From positions 12,605,868 to 12,669,867 of the forward strand of contig NC_072791.1 of assembly GCF_028583425.1 (NCBI RefSeq): a stretch of 64,000 nt of DNA. The letters run 5' to 3'. This stretch comes from Eublepharis macularius (Eukaryota > Chordata > Lepidosauria > Squamata > Eublepharidae). Below the pieces are notes generated by a model that did no database searches, had not been told where the DNA came from, and saw only the letters and a list, made by a program, of their open reading frames with translations. Positions 11,230 to 20,069 of this stretch are shown in pieces (the first letter of the stretch is position 1; each line of letters begins with the position of its first letter). The translations under genes and the position numbers were made by a program.

Positions 11230-11598
11230 GGCATTTCATTTTCCCTTAATATGTCTGCTTGTCCCTTCCCTGCTCCCCATAGCCACTCCCCCTTTCCTTC
11301 TCTCCTTCCCACACACCTTTGTCTGCCTCTCTGTTTTCAGCTTCCCTCCTACTCCCCAGTCTGGAATTCTGGCTAAACTTTTATGGTTGCTTGGCAACAG
11401 CCACTGAGGGCATCTGATTCTTAAAGCTACAGGCACTTCTTTTATCATTTTGAGTTTTTTTTTAAAAAAAATATGTATTTTTTTTAATATTTCAGATTTG
11501 TCGGCAAACTTGGGATGTTTTTCAGGTCTGTAGAAAGATCTGTCTTGCCTGTTCATGGCTCCAATAGCCAAATTTAAGTATCCTCATATCTGACCGAG
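11230..11598 (+). repeat. Direct repeat copy 1 of an unidentified C/T-rich repeat
   Basis: It contains GGTTGCTTGGCAACAGCCAC, AAGCTACAGGCAC, a T/A-rich middle and CTTGCCTGTTCATGGCTCCA. The same order of phrases recurs at 12,405-12,645, about 1.05 kb downstream. A pyrimidine-rich prelude is shared by 11,230-11,350 and 11,650-11,780. Possibly the ends of one degraded element. Confidence 0.5.
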
Positions 11599-11997
11599 TT
11601 AAGAATTAGAATAGACAAGTGGGGACGTGCAAGGACTTGCAGGGGACATCTTATTGTCCTTTCCTCCACCATGTCCTCTTTTCCTTCTCTTCACCCATAG
11701 CCTCTCCTCTTTTCTGTTTGCTTCTCTCTTTTCCATTCACCTTTGTCCGCCCCTTCCCAAACTTTGCCTTTCTCTCTCCCCCCCCCCCCAGCAGCCTCTC
11801 TCCTACGGCCCAGTTGCATGGTGAGGAACATGCAAAGACTTGCTGGAGAGTACTTCACTTTCCCCTATATCCCCTTCTCCATATTATTACCACTTTCTCT
11901 CCTCCTGGCAGCCTCCATATGCTCACCTTTCCCTACATCCTTCTCTCTTTCAAACTCACTTAAAAACTTACATTTTTTCTGTGTCCCCCTCCATCTT

Positions 11998-12240
11998 GAC
12001 CCACGTTTCTTAAATTACTTCATTTATAGATTGCCTTTCTCCATAATGGGGACCGAAAACACGCTTACACCATTCACCTAGCCTCCATATTATCCTCACA
12101 ACAACCCTGAGAGATAGGTTAGACTGTGTGTGTGACTGGATCAAAGTCACACAATGAGCTTCCACAGTAGCGTGGAGATTCAAACCTGGGTCTCCCAGAT
12201 CCTACTCCAAAACTCCAACTACTACACTACACTGGCTTTA
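11998..12240 (-). mobile_element. MIR-like (core-type) tRNA SINE
   Basis: The plus strand shows the reverse form: TTATCCTCACAACAACCCTG, then AGATTCAAACCTGGGTCTCC (box B complement), then CTACACTACACTGGC (box A side). It lies between the two direct repeat copies. Confidence 0.65.
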
Positions 12241-12404
12241 ATGGGGAGGGGGCTACTGTTGAACAGCAAGCAGCTGCACTTGGGTGAGCTCTGCAATGGT
12301 AAGTCACCTGGTGGTTGTTTCTGGGCCTGTTCCCAATGCGTCCTTCCTCAAAGTCCAAAACAGCCCTGAAAAGGGCCCTTCCCCCTCCCACTGTCTTTTC
12401 CTGA

Positions 12405-12645
12405 CAGAAATCAAGCCTGGAATATTGGCTGAACTGTTATTGGTTGCCTAGCAACAGCCAATGAGGGCATCCAGTTAAAGCTACAGGCACACCTTTATCA
12501 TTCTGTTTTTTTTTAAACTCCTAATATATTTTTTAGATTTCAGAGTTTTCTGCAAATCTGGGGCATTTTTCAGATGTGTAGGAAAATCTGCCTTGTCTGT
12601 TCATGGCTCCAGTCTCTGAATTTAAGTATCCTCAGATCAGGGCCA
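12405..12645 (+). repeat. Direct repeat copy 2 of an unidentified repeat
   Basis: Matches 11,350-11,595 in order: GGAATATTGGCTGAACTG, GGTTGCCTAGCAACAGCCAA, AAGCTACAGGCAC and TTGTCTGTTCATGGCTCCAG. It contains a perfect palindromic X-box at 12,443-12,455 (GTTGCCTAGCAAC). Confidence 0.5.
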
Positions 12646-12649
12646 CCTG

Positions 12650-13560
12650 CATATTAATATATAAGATGAGGAGGAGGAATGTTTCTAAATTGCAAATTGT
12701 ATTGCTACATATGGGGTATATCAAGGCTCCAGTTCTGTCTCCTCCCCTCCTTCCATGTCACTTCTGGAAACTATGGGTTTTTCTTTAACTGGAAGTGACA
12801 TGACACCACAGCTAGTGTCCCACCCCTCTTCCCATATAAATGCTCACAGTCCACTGCCTGTCAATCCTACTGCAAACTGAGGGATGTGGCTATTAGATAT
12901 GAGGCTAACAGCCAATATACAACACAACACAGCACAACTACAGAGAAGAGTTCTGGCTTTGCCTTTCCCTGAGATGTCAGGATCATAATGTCCTACAGGC
13001 AGATCACAGCTACACTCCTCTGGAGCTTGGCTACCTAGGTTTGGGAGTACAGGGCTTACACTGAGTGAACAGGGTGATCCAGCAACTGGCCCAAACCTCA
13101 GCTTAAATAGGCTGAGATGTAATCTGGTTCAGCTGTGTTTCCTAGCAGCTGTTGAGGCTCCTCATACTGATCTATGCCTTGGCCAGGGTCCTGCAAAGAA
13201 GTTTTATTCTTAGAGCCCTGATCTGGATCCAGGCTGGGGGTGCATGCTGCCATCCTGGCACTTCGCCTCCTCTGCTCTTATCTTGGCTCCAGCCTTCCAC
13301 CGACGCAGCTCTTGTGGAGCGGATGTGGGTCCTGAGAGGCTACAGGTCTGGGTTCACATCCTGGCTGGAGGAGGTCTAATACTTATCTCTGGGGCTGGGG
13401 GCAAAGGCTCCTTGGCATGCTCTGGCAGGGTGGCTTCTGGTTGGCAGATTTCCTGGCCTTGGATTCTCAGGCTCTTCCTTTGAGTATTCTGACTTAGAGT
13501 CACTGGGTCAGTCAGAGGGGGTCATGCCAGGTCCCCCTACCCTTTTGGCGCTTCCTGTTC
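12650..13560. other. Unassigned, partly GC-rich sequence
   Basis: More GC than the neighbours from 13,150 on. No exon or nameable repeat. The open frames at 13,152 and 13,244 lack features. Confidence 0.3.
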
Positions 13561-13635
13561 AGCGCTCCTGTGCCCACGTGATGACATCACTTGTGGAAAG
13601 TGACACCATCGCGCAGATGTGGGAGCACGCACACA

Positions 13636-13712
13636 CTTCTCAGCGGGCTGATTTGGGTCCCAAACGGGCCTGATTCAGCCCATTTGGAGCCCAAATCAGC
13701 CTGCTGAGAAGT
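13636..13712. repeat. Palindrome (hairpin-forming)
   Basis: CTTCTCAGCGGGCTGATTTG is followed after ~35 bp by its complement CAAATCAGCCTGCTGAGAAG, with further pairing inside. Probably part of an unidentified GC-rich repeat that extends on either side. Confidence 0.65.
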
Positions 13713-13714
13713 GC

Positions 13715-14620
13715 AGGAGCGCTTTCAGGGGCGGCGCGATGACTCCCGGAGGAGACGTTGTTGCACTGCCCCAGGAGCGTGCCTAGGGTAGTGTTCCCCC
13801 ACCTTTCCTCCCCAGCTGGCCAGGTGAGTAGAGGCAGAGGGTGGGAGTGGCAGATCCCCTGCCCCCAGCAGGTGAATGGCACACAAAACCTAGTCATGAC
13901 ACACAAAGCCTCAGGTTTTGCTCTGGAGCTGAGCTGGCGAGTCTGGCCAGGACTTTAGTTGGAAGGAGCCTCACAAACCCCCATGATTCTTTTGGAGGAA
14001 GTCCACTATGCAACATCTTAATAAAGTTCTGAACAAGAGGTTCCAGTTTCAAACAGGACTGAATGAAAAATGGCCATGCCATACTCAACACGTGAATAAC
14101 ATTTATCAGAGTTCTAGGGATCAACTGTGGCCTTCCCCCTTAGGTGTTTTTTTTTTAAGTCCCTTATTTTTCTTCAACAGAGTAATTATTGATTGGCTTA
14201 AGGCAAAGCTGGCCCCCAGCCATATGGGGAATGTCTGTTATCCGTGTGGATTAGCATTTGAATCTAACTGCCTCCCATCTGAGAGTCCTTTAGGATCAAC
14301 AGAAGATGAGGGGGCCAAAATGATTAGCATGGTAGCTTCGTCTTTTGCAAACCCTTCAGCATGGCACAGAGGCTACAGAGGTAATCTGCTGAAGACCTTT
14401 TATTTTAATACAATATTTTTTGTGGAAAGCCTGTTGCTCTGTTTCCTAGAGGACAGGGGAAACATCCAGCACCAAACCAACCAACAATGCATAGCACATA
14501 TAATTGTTTACTTTGCTATCGTTCTTCTGAAATATATAATTACTTTGAGTTTGACAACAGTGACTGCAGTTTGGCCTGCTTCAGCGCCTCGCACTAAGTG
14601 CAAACGTTGGTCTAGCATAG
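13715..14620. other. Unassigned sequence
   Basis: A 240-codon plus frame at 14,008-14,730 spans this stretch but has no domain, no codon bias and runs into the inverted repeat beyond. I treat it as chance. A poly-T run lies near 14,145. Confidence 0.35.
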
Positions 14621-14624
14621 GGTT

Positions 14625-15160
14625 GCCATTTGACCACCCACAGAGGGTAAACCCCCCACCCTCAGCGCCAATCACATACCTCGAGAAATTGAGGAGCGAG
14701 AGAAAAATGGCCAGAAAATGGCCTCCATAGTGACACTCTAAGAATTTCCTCAGATCTTTATGGTCTTGAGATTAGGTGAAATTCATACAGCGTTGCCCAG
14801 AAGTGACATCACATACTCACCAAATTCCACCCTTCCCAGGCACTGCCTTAAAATTCTCCCAGTATTTGCTGGGGCAGTGTTAGCACCCCCTATATAAGAG
14901 CCTCATAGAGATTTTGAAGGCAGTGCATTGGGAAGATGGAATTTGGGGAGGATATGATGTCACTTTTGGGCAATGCTATAGGAATTTCACCTAATCTCTA
15001 CGGTAAAGGACATAGAGACATGGGGAAATTCCTAGAGTGTCGCTATGGAAACTATTTTGCAGCTGTTTTTTATCCTGCCCCTCAGTTTCTCAAGGACACA
15101 TGATTGGGTCTGAGGGTGAAAGTTTATCCACCATGGGCAGGCAAATGACAAGCCTAACTC
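14625..15160. repeat. Large inverted-repeat element (about 535 bp)
   Basis: The arms are about 250 bp. Left-arm phrases AAGAATTTCCTCAGATC, GATTAGGTGAAATTC, AGAAGTGACATCACATACTC and ATTCCACCCTTCCCAGGCAC pair with right-arm phrases in reverse order (GTGCATTGGGAAGATGGAAT, GATGTCACTTTTGGGCAATG, AATTTCACCTAATCTC, GGAAATTCCTAGAGTGTC). The loop is near 14,860-14,905. A fragment of the same family lies at 51,180-51,300. Non-coding DNA transposon by structure. Confidence 0.65.
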
Positions 15161-15164
15161 TGCA

Positions 15165-16520
15165 ACCAACCGAAAAGTTCTGATCCCTGAGCTGAAGACC
15201 ACTGTTCTTGATTGCTACAAAAAAGGGGGGAAGTATGTGTGGTGATGAGGGGATGCAATCTGGAGATGAGTGGCAAACAAAGAAAGCATTCTCAGTCCTT
15301 CGCATACCTGCCTCTTCCTCCATGGAGCTCTGTGAGGGATGGCCTTTAGTTCCACCCTCACAACAAATCCCTACCTACAGGGGGGAAGTATACTAATCCC
15401 CACCAACATCAACCAATGAGGGGCTGTGGAACTTTTGAGAGAGGTGGGAGGAGAGGAGTTTTGGAGGCAGAGAGCGTCCTCAGACAGGGCTCAGCAAGCA
15501 AAGAGATGATGAGAGACAGAGATAGAGCTTGACAGGAGAAGGAGAGGTTTGGATATCCTGGGTTAAGCAAGGCAGGCTATGTCAGGGAGACAGGGGGTTA
15601 GGTTTGAGGTATTGGATCAGAGAAGAATCCAGAAGGATCCAGGGTGGAGTCTATGGGACTAGGGAAATGTGAGAACTGAAGAGATACTCCACCCCTCCAG
15701 CATTCATCTCTTGAGTGAAGGTCTGATTGAACCTTAAAAGCTCTCACTAGGGCAAGGCAGCTCGTTATTTGGGTGTATGTCGGAATGCATATTGTGATTT
15801 CAGTGGGCTAAGACTGGGGTAACTGCTTAAGACTCTACAAGAAACTGCCTTCCAACATAGTTGTAAATACTTGAAACATGTTTGAGTTATACTGTCTGAC
15901 AACCATCATAGGTTTTTCCCTAGGTTGCCAGGCTGAGACTGGTATCTGATGGGATGTGGAGGGTGGATGTCAGTTACGTTGCCAAGTCACTTCCGGGTAC
16001 AACCTAGAAGAGACAAAGTATAGCTCTAGGAGTCGCTGGAAACTGTGGTAATCAGTGATGTGTCTTTTTGGCCCTTCCACCACCTATTTTTACTCTTCTT
16101 CGGAAGTGACAATAAATGTTTTGTTTTGTTAAATAAAATGTGACTGCACAGAAGAATAATTTGCCTCAGGAACCAGTGTTGCTCTCCCCTGATCTACAGC
16201 ACAGTTTGTATCATCCTGATATATAACTGACTATTTGTACATTAATGACTTATTGTACATTACCATTCTTTCAGAAATATTGAGGGAGGAAAGGCTTCAG
16301 TAAGAGGCCTGTGTAACACAAGCTCCTCCCAAGGTTTCAGATGTCTTTTTAATGTCACTTGAAGAAAAGTGGTGGGGAAGAGAGTACAGAAGAGAACAGT
16401 GGGTGGGAAAGAGTTAAGCACCATTCCTACAACTTTTTCTTTCCCGCTCACAAGCCCCTATCACCTTTCAGTAGTCTGGCAGTGACCCAGGTTCTCAAAA
16501 TTCCAGCCTTGCCTCGGGTT
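15165..16520. other. Unassigned intergenic sequence
   Basis: Purine-rich around 15,420-15,680. No exon or named repeat. Confidence 0.35.
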
Positions 16521-16527
16521 AGATGGA

Positions 16528-16761
16528 GAGCGGAACTACGAGTGACAAAAGGCACAGATTGGACACTTGTCAGCTTCCCTCAAGTTTTGATGGGAAATGT
16601 AGGCAGCTTGGCGGAATGTTGGACAAGTGACAGTTGAAAAGTCCACTGGACAGCAGTCAGAGAGCCAATCTGCAAGACTAGGATGCCTACATTTCCCATC
16701 AAAACTTGAGGGAATCTGACAAGTGTCCAATCTGTGCCTTTTGTCACTTGTAGTTCTGCTC
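16528..16761. repeat. Foldback (MITE-like) element, family B
   Basis: The ends GAGCGGAACTACGAGTGACA and the complement of GAGCAGAACTACAAGTGACA are inverted. The arms share the block CTCAAGTTTTGATGGGAAAT with the copy at 3,198. The loop differs between copies. Confidence 0.7.
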
Positions 16762-17074
16762 GGAGATATATCCCCTTATTCCTTGGCCAATGGTGCATGT
16801 TTTTCTTCTCCTGTTCTGAATCCTCTGCCAGTTCCAGGATGTCTGGAGGATGCTGGGCCCACAGGATGGATATTAAGCTCATCCTCTCTGTGTGCGCATG
16901 TGTGTTGGAGGCACTAAATTTTTATTGTCCATAGGGGGATCAGTTGCTGATTCTCTATGGAGATACAGGTGAAAGGTGTGACGCAGAAGCATTGTGATTG
17001 GAACTTGCAATGTGTTGTTTGACTACAAAAAGCAGCAGTGAATGAATTAGGGCTATGGTGCTAGGAAAGAGTGG

Positions 17075-17263
17075 AACATTGGCTCAGTGGTAGAGCGGTG
17101 TGGAAGGTCCCAGGTTCATCCCCCACATCTTCAGTTAAAAGAACCAAGTAGTATGTGGCATGAAAGACCTCTGCCTGAGACTCTGGGGAGCTGCTGCCAG
17201 TATGAGTAGACAATACCGATATGGATGGACCAATGGTCTGATTTAGCATAAGGCAGCTTCGTG
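17075..17263 (+). mobile_element. tRNA-derived SINE
   Basis: GGCTCAGTGGTAGAGCGGTG (box A) and CCCAGGTTCATCCCCC (box B) are followed by CTCTGCCTGAGACTCTGGGG and GGACCAATGGTCTGATTTAG, ending GGCAGCTTCGTGTGGTC. Same family as 8,930. Confidence 0.75.
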
Positions 17264-17284
17264 TGGTCATAGTTATTAGGGATG

Positions 17285-17490
17285 GGATGAGGGCCGGTGC
17301 AGAAGGTCTGCACTTTTAAACCTCAGTATCTCCAGTTAAAGTGACCAGGTAGAGTGCTGCCAGATATGAGTTCTGAATGAAAGACCTCTATGGGAGACCC
17401 TGGAGAGCTTCTGCCAGTTAGAGTAGACAATATTGACTTTGATAGACCAGTGGTTGGACTCGGTATAAGGCTGCATCGTGTGTTCCAAGA
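17285..17490 (+). mobile_element. tRNA-derived SINE, head damaged
   Basis: The second copy is directly downstream of the first: GTATCTCCAGTTAAAGTGAC, GAAAGACCTCTATGGGAGAC, GACCAGTGGTTGGACTCGGT and the tail GCTGCATCGTGTGTTCC. The first 40 bp with the box A region are poorly conserved. Confidence 0.65.
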
Positions 17491-17689
17491 GCTAGTTAAC
17501 TCTTTCCCCTATGCACACTGCTTTTCCCCAATCAACAATGACGCCCCCGGGGGGGGGGAGCAGCAGGATATGGATACCTGTATCTTTCCCTAAAGTGACT
17601 TAAAGCAGCTTTTAATTAGGGAAATGAATAGGGAAGAGTTAACTTCCTTTCCCCAATGCCACAGCCTCATCCCATCTGCGCCCCCCATT

Positions 17690-18340
17690 CCACAGCTGCC
17701 CCTTTAAGCTTAAACAATACATCAGAATTCCTCAGTCACAGAATTTCAGCAGAGTTTGGGCACAGCTGTATTTTTCCATTGAAGATAAGTTTGCTTCAAG
17801 CAAATCCATGCACTGAATTAAAAAGAAATGTAAGGAAAGCTCTTGAGGCCCTTAATCCTTATTTCCAGGAACAGATGTTATGTGTTCTGTTAATCAAACC
17901 AGATTAACAGATGTCAGGCAGGCGTTAATTACACTTAGTAGCAGAATAATTGCTTGTTTACCTAAGCTATTATAGGAATGAGGGTTTTCCCCCCTTTTCT
18001 GAGCACAGTAAGCTTGTTAAGATAATTTTGTATATTTACGTTGAAAGTAGAACAAGAACAGCCAAGCTGCCTGTATTTGTGCAAACTTTGTAGAAATGAA
18101 TGGATGAATTTCCTTTTACACTATTTATAATGGCTTGAGAGCTGCAAACTTATTTGAAAGTAAGCCATTTTTAATGATGGATGAAGTCTTTATAGTACCT
18201 ACTGTACATTGATTGCCAATGTATATAGTTCAGAGGTAAGTACTTTTTCAGAAAATGTCATATATTTGCTTTAGCCTAATTACAAGAGCATGGCTAGTAT
18301 TCAATTTCCATACTCCCATTTTGGCGTTGTAGCACAAAAT
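17690..18340. other. Candidate conserved non-coding element
   Basis: This 650-bp AT-rich stretch has no repeat phrases and shows TAAT/ATTA-rich words (GGCGTTAATTACACTTAG, AATAATTGCTTGTTTACC). Not coding. Conservation cannot be tested here. Confidence 0.3.
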
Positions 18341-18711
18341 CAAATTGTTGGGGAAATATTATGGGATAAGAAATCTGACTCCAGTAAAGGCTGGCTTGAT
18401 CATAATCCCCCTGCCCCCAAACAGGAAATTAGGGATATAATGTTTTCAAAATAATATGCCACCACTAAGATCTAAATCATTGGCTGCGTCTTCTACAGAG
18501 CAAAGAGCGAGCACCTCCAAGGAAAGCACATATTGCTTTGATTTCCTAGACTGGCTGGTCTAGAGTGGTGCCATCTTGTCTGATGAGAGGACAAAATCCA
18601 CTGAGAGACTTAGACACCAATGAGACTGATGCTTCCCCTCTCTCATTTTAGAAATTAAAACAGAGTTGCGCTTACCGTAACTACTGTTCATTGACGTCTT
18701 CTGTGCAGACA

Positions 18712-18877
18712 CACATGGGACTGCGCCTGCGCAGGCCTGCCGACCGGATTTTTCTTTACTAGTCAACGTCCACTAGGGGGCGCACGTCCGATCCAATGCG
18801 CCTGCGCGGCAGTTTCCCGCCCGAGCGACATTGGGCGATGTCGCCCCCTTTCCCCTCAGTTTCTCCTTTGCCGCCGA
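18712..18877 (+). repeat. Left inverted terminal repeat of the DIRS element
   Basis: About 165 bp, from CACATGGGACTGCGCCTGCG to CTCCTTTGCCGCCGA. It is complementary to 24,195-24,360 with very few differences (for example GATGTCGCC versus GACGTCGCC). Confidence 0.9.
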
Positions 18878-18924
18878 ATGTCTTCACATTACCTGGAAGA
18901 ACACAGCGGGGTAGGAGGGAGGGT

Positions 18925-19015
18925 TGTGTGTCTGCACAGAAGACGTCAATGAACAGTAGTTACGGTAAGCGCAACTCTGTTTTCACTGTCCGTCTTCTGT
19001 GCAGCCCCACATGGG
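18925..19015 (+). repeat. Internal complementary region of the DIRS element
   Basis: The first ~50 bp (TCTGCACAGAAGACGTCAAT ... GCGCAACTCTGTTTT) are the complement of the left terminal extension. The next ~35 bp (CACTGTCCGTCTTCTGTGCA ... CCCACATGGGA) are the complement of the right extension. The two meet at TTTT, reproducing a head-to-tail end junction. In the DIRS1 model this segment templates completion of the ends and circle formation. Confidence 0.9.
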
Positions 19016-19055
19016 AGACTCACAAGCCACTTACCCAGGAGGCGGGCATGTGTTC

Positions 19056-20069
19056 TCACCGAAAAAGAGACTGAAGCACTGCATTACCAACAGCAGCCTC
19101 TTTCCTTTCCCACACATCTAGTGCGTAATGTTTGGCAAACGTGTCAGAGGACGACCACGTTGCAGCCCTGCAAATATCATGCAAGGGCACGCCCCTGAGG
19201 AAAGCCGCAGATGCAGCTTGCGCCCTGGTGGAATGAGCTTTTACTTCCAAAGGGCAAGGTAACTGAGCCTGAGAGTAGCATGCCCTAATAGTTTGGGTAA
19301 CCCAGCGAGAAATTGATTGAGCCGTAGCAGCTCTTCCCTTCCTGGGTCCATAGTAGCACACAAACAGTTGTTTGGTACATCTAAACTGTGACGTACGATG
19401 TAAGTAAAACAAAACAGCCCTCCTGACATCTAAAGAATGTAGGGTCTTTTCCGGAGCACCAGAAAGGCTAGGAAAGAAGACAGGCAATACGATGTCCTGT
19501 GAAGTATGGAACTGAGTGGAAACTTTAGGCCTAAAACGAAGGTCAGGTCTCAAGACCACTTTCTTTTGATGGACCTTCAAGAAGGGCGGGTCACATCTCA
19601 GGGCCGCCAGTTCGCTCACTCTACGAGCAGAAGTAATGGCAACTAAAAAGGCCACCTTCCAACATAACCATTTCAAGTCACAAGTAGCGAGTGGCTCGAA
19701 GGGCGATTTCATAAGCCCAGTCAGCACCACCTGCAGGGACCACTGGGGAACAATATCTTTCACCTGTGGATACATGTTATATAACCCCTTCAAAAAAGAC
19801 TTTGACAAACTATGGGAGAACACCATCTTTCCATCTATCTTAGGGTGGAATGCTGAAATTGCAGCCAAATACACTTTAATAGAGGAATTAGAAAGTCCCC
19901 CGTCTTTTAGAGACAGGAGGAACTCAAAAACAGAAAACAACTGGCAATCCCAAGCATTCAGGCCAACGTCAGTAGCCCAGGTCTCAAAACGTTTCCATTT
20001 AGCTGAATATGATCTTCGAGTGGTGTCTCTACGCGCATTGAGCAAGATTTCAGCTACCCTGTCAGACAT
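19056..20069 (-). CDS. DIRS tyrosine recombinase (integrase)
   Basis: A 337-residue protein if translation starts at the ATG at 20,069, whose bases overlap the end of the RT ORF (ATGTCTGACAGGGTAG: the RT stop lies 13 bases into this ORF). The open frame reaches back to 20,672, but upstream of 20,069 it is only the shadow of the RT frame. The N-terminal core-binding-like part (residues ~10-110) includes TTRRSYSAKWKRFETW. The catalytic domain has Arg150 (ITSARRVSELAAL), His279 and Arg282 (AHSTRAQAAS), Trp305 and the nucleophile candidate Tyr315 (DTFAKHYALD). The R-H-R-Y set is complete. It would integrate the circular DNA copy without target duplication. No stops or frameshifts. Confidence 0.93.
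   Translation of the reverse strand: MSDRVAEILLNARRDTTRRSYSAKWKRFETWATDVGLNAWDCQLFSVFEFLLSLKDGGLSNSSIKVYLAAISAFHPKIDGKMVFSHSLSKSFLKGLYNMYPQVKDIVPQWSLQVVLTGLMKSPFEPLATCDLKWLCWKVAFLVAITSARRVSELAALRCDPPFLKVHQKKVVLRPDLRFRPKVSTQFHTSQDIVLPVFFPSLSGAPEKTLHSLDVRRAVLFYLHRTSQFRCTKQLFVCYYGPRKGRAATAQSISRWVTQTIRACYSQAQLPCPLEVKAHSTRAQAASAAFLRGVPLHDICRAATWSSSDTFAKHYALDVWERKEAAVGNAVLQSLFR

Noticed and set aside
14008..14730. 240-codon plus-strand ORF
   Set aside because: No domain, no homologue recognised, and it runs into the 535-bp inverted repeat. Length is within chance for a 64-kb window.
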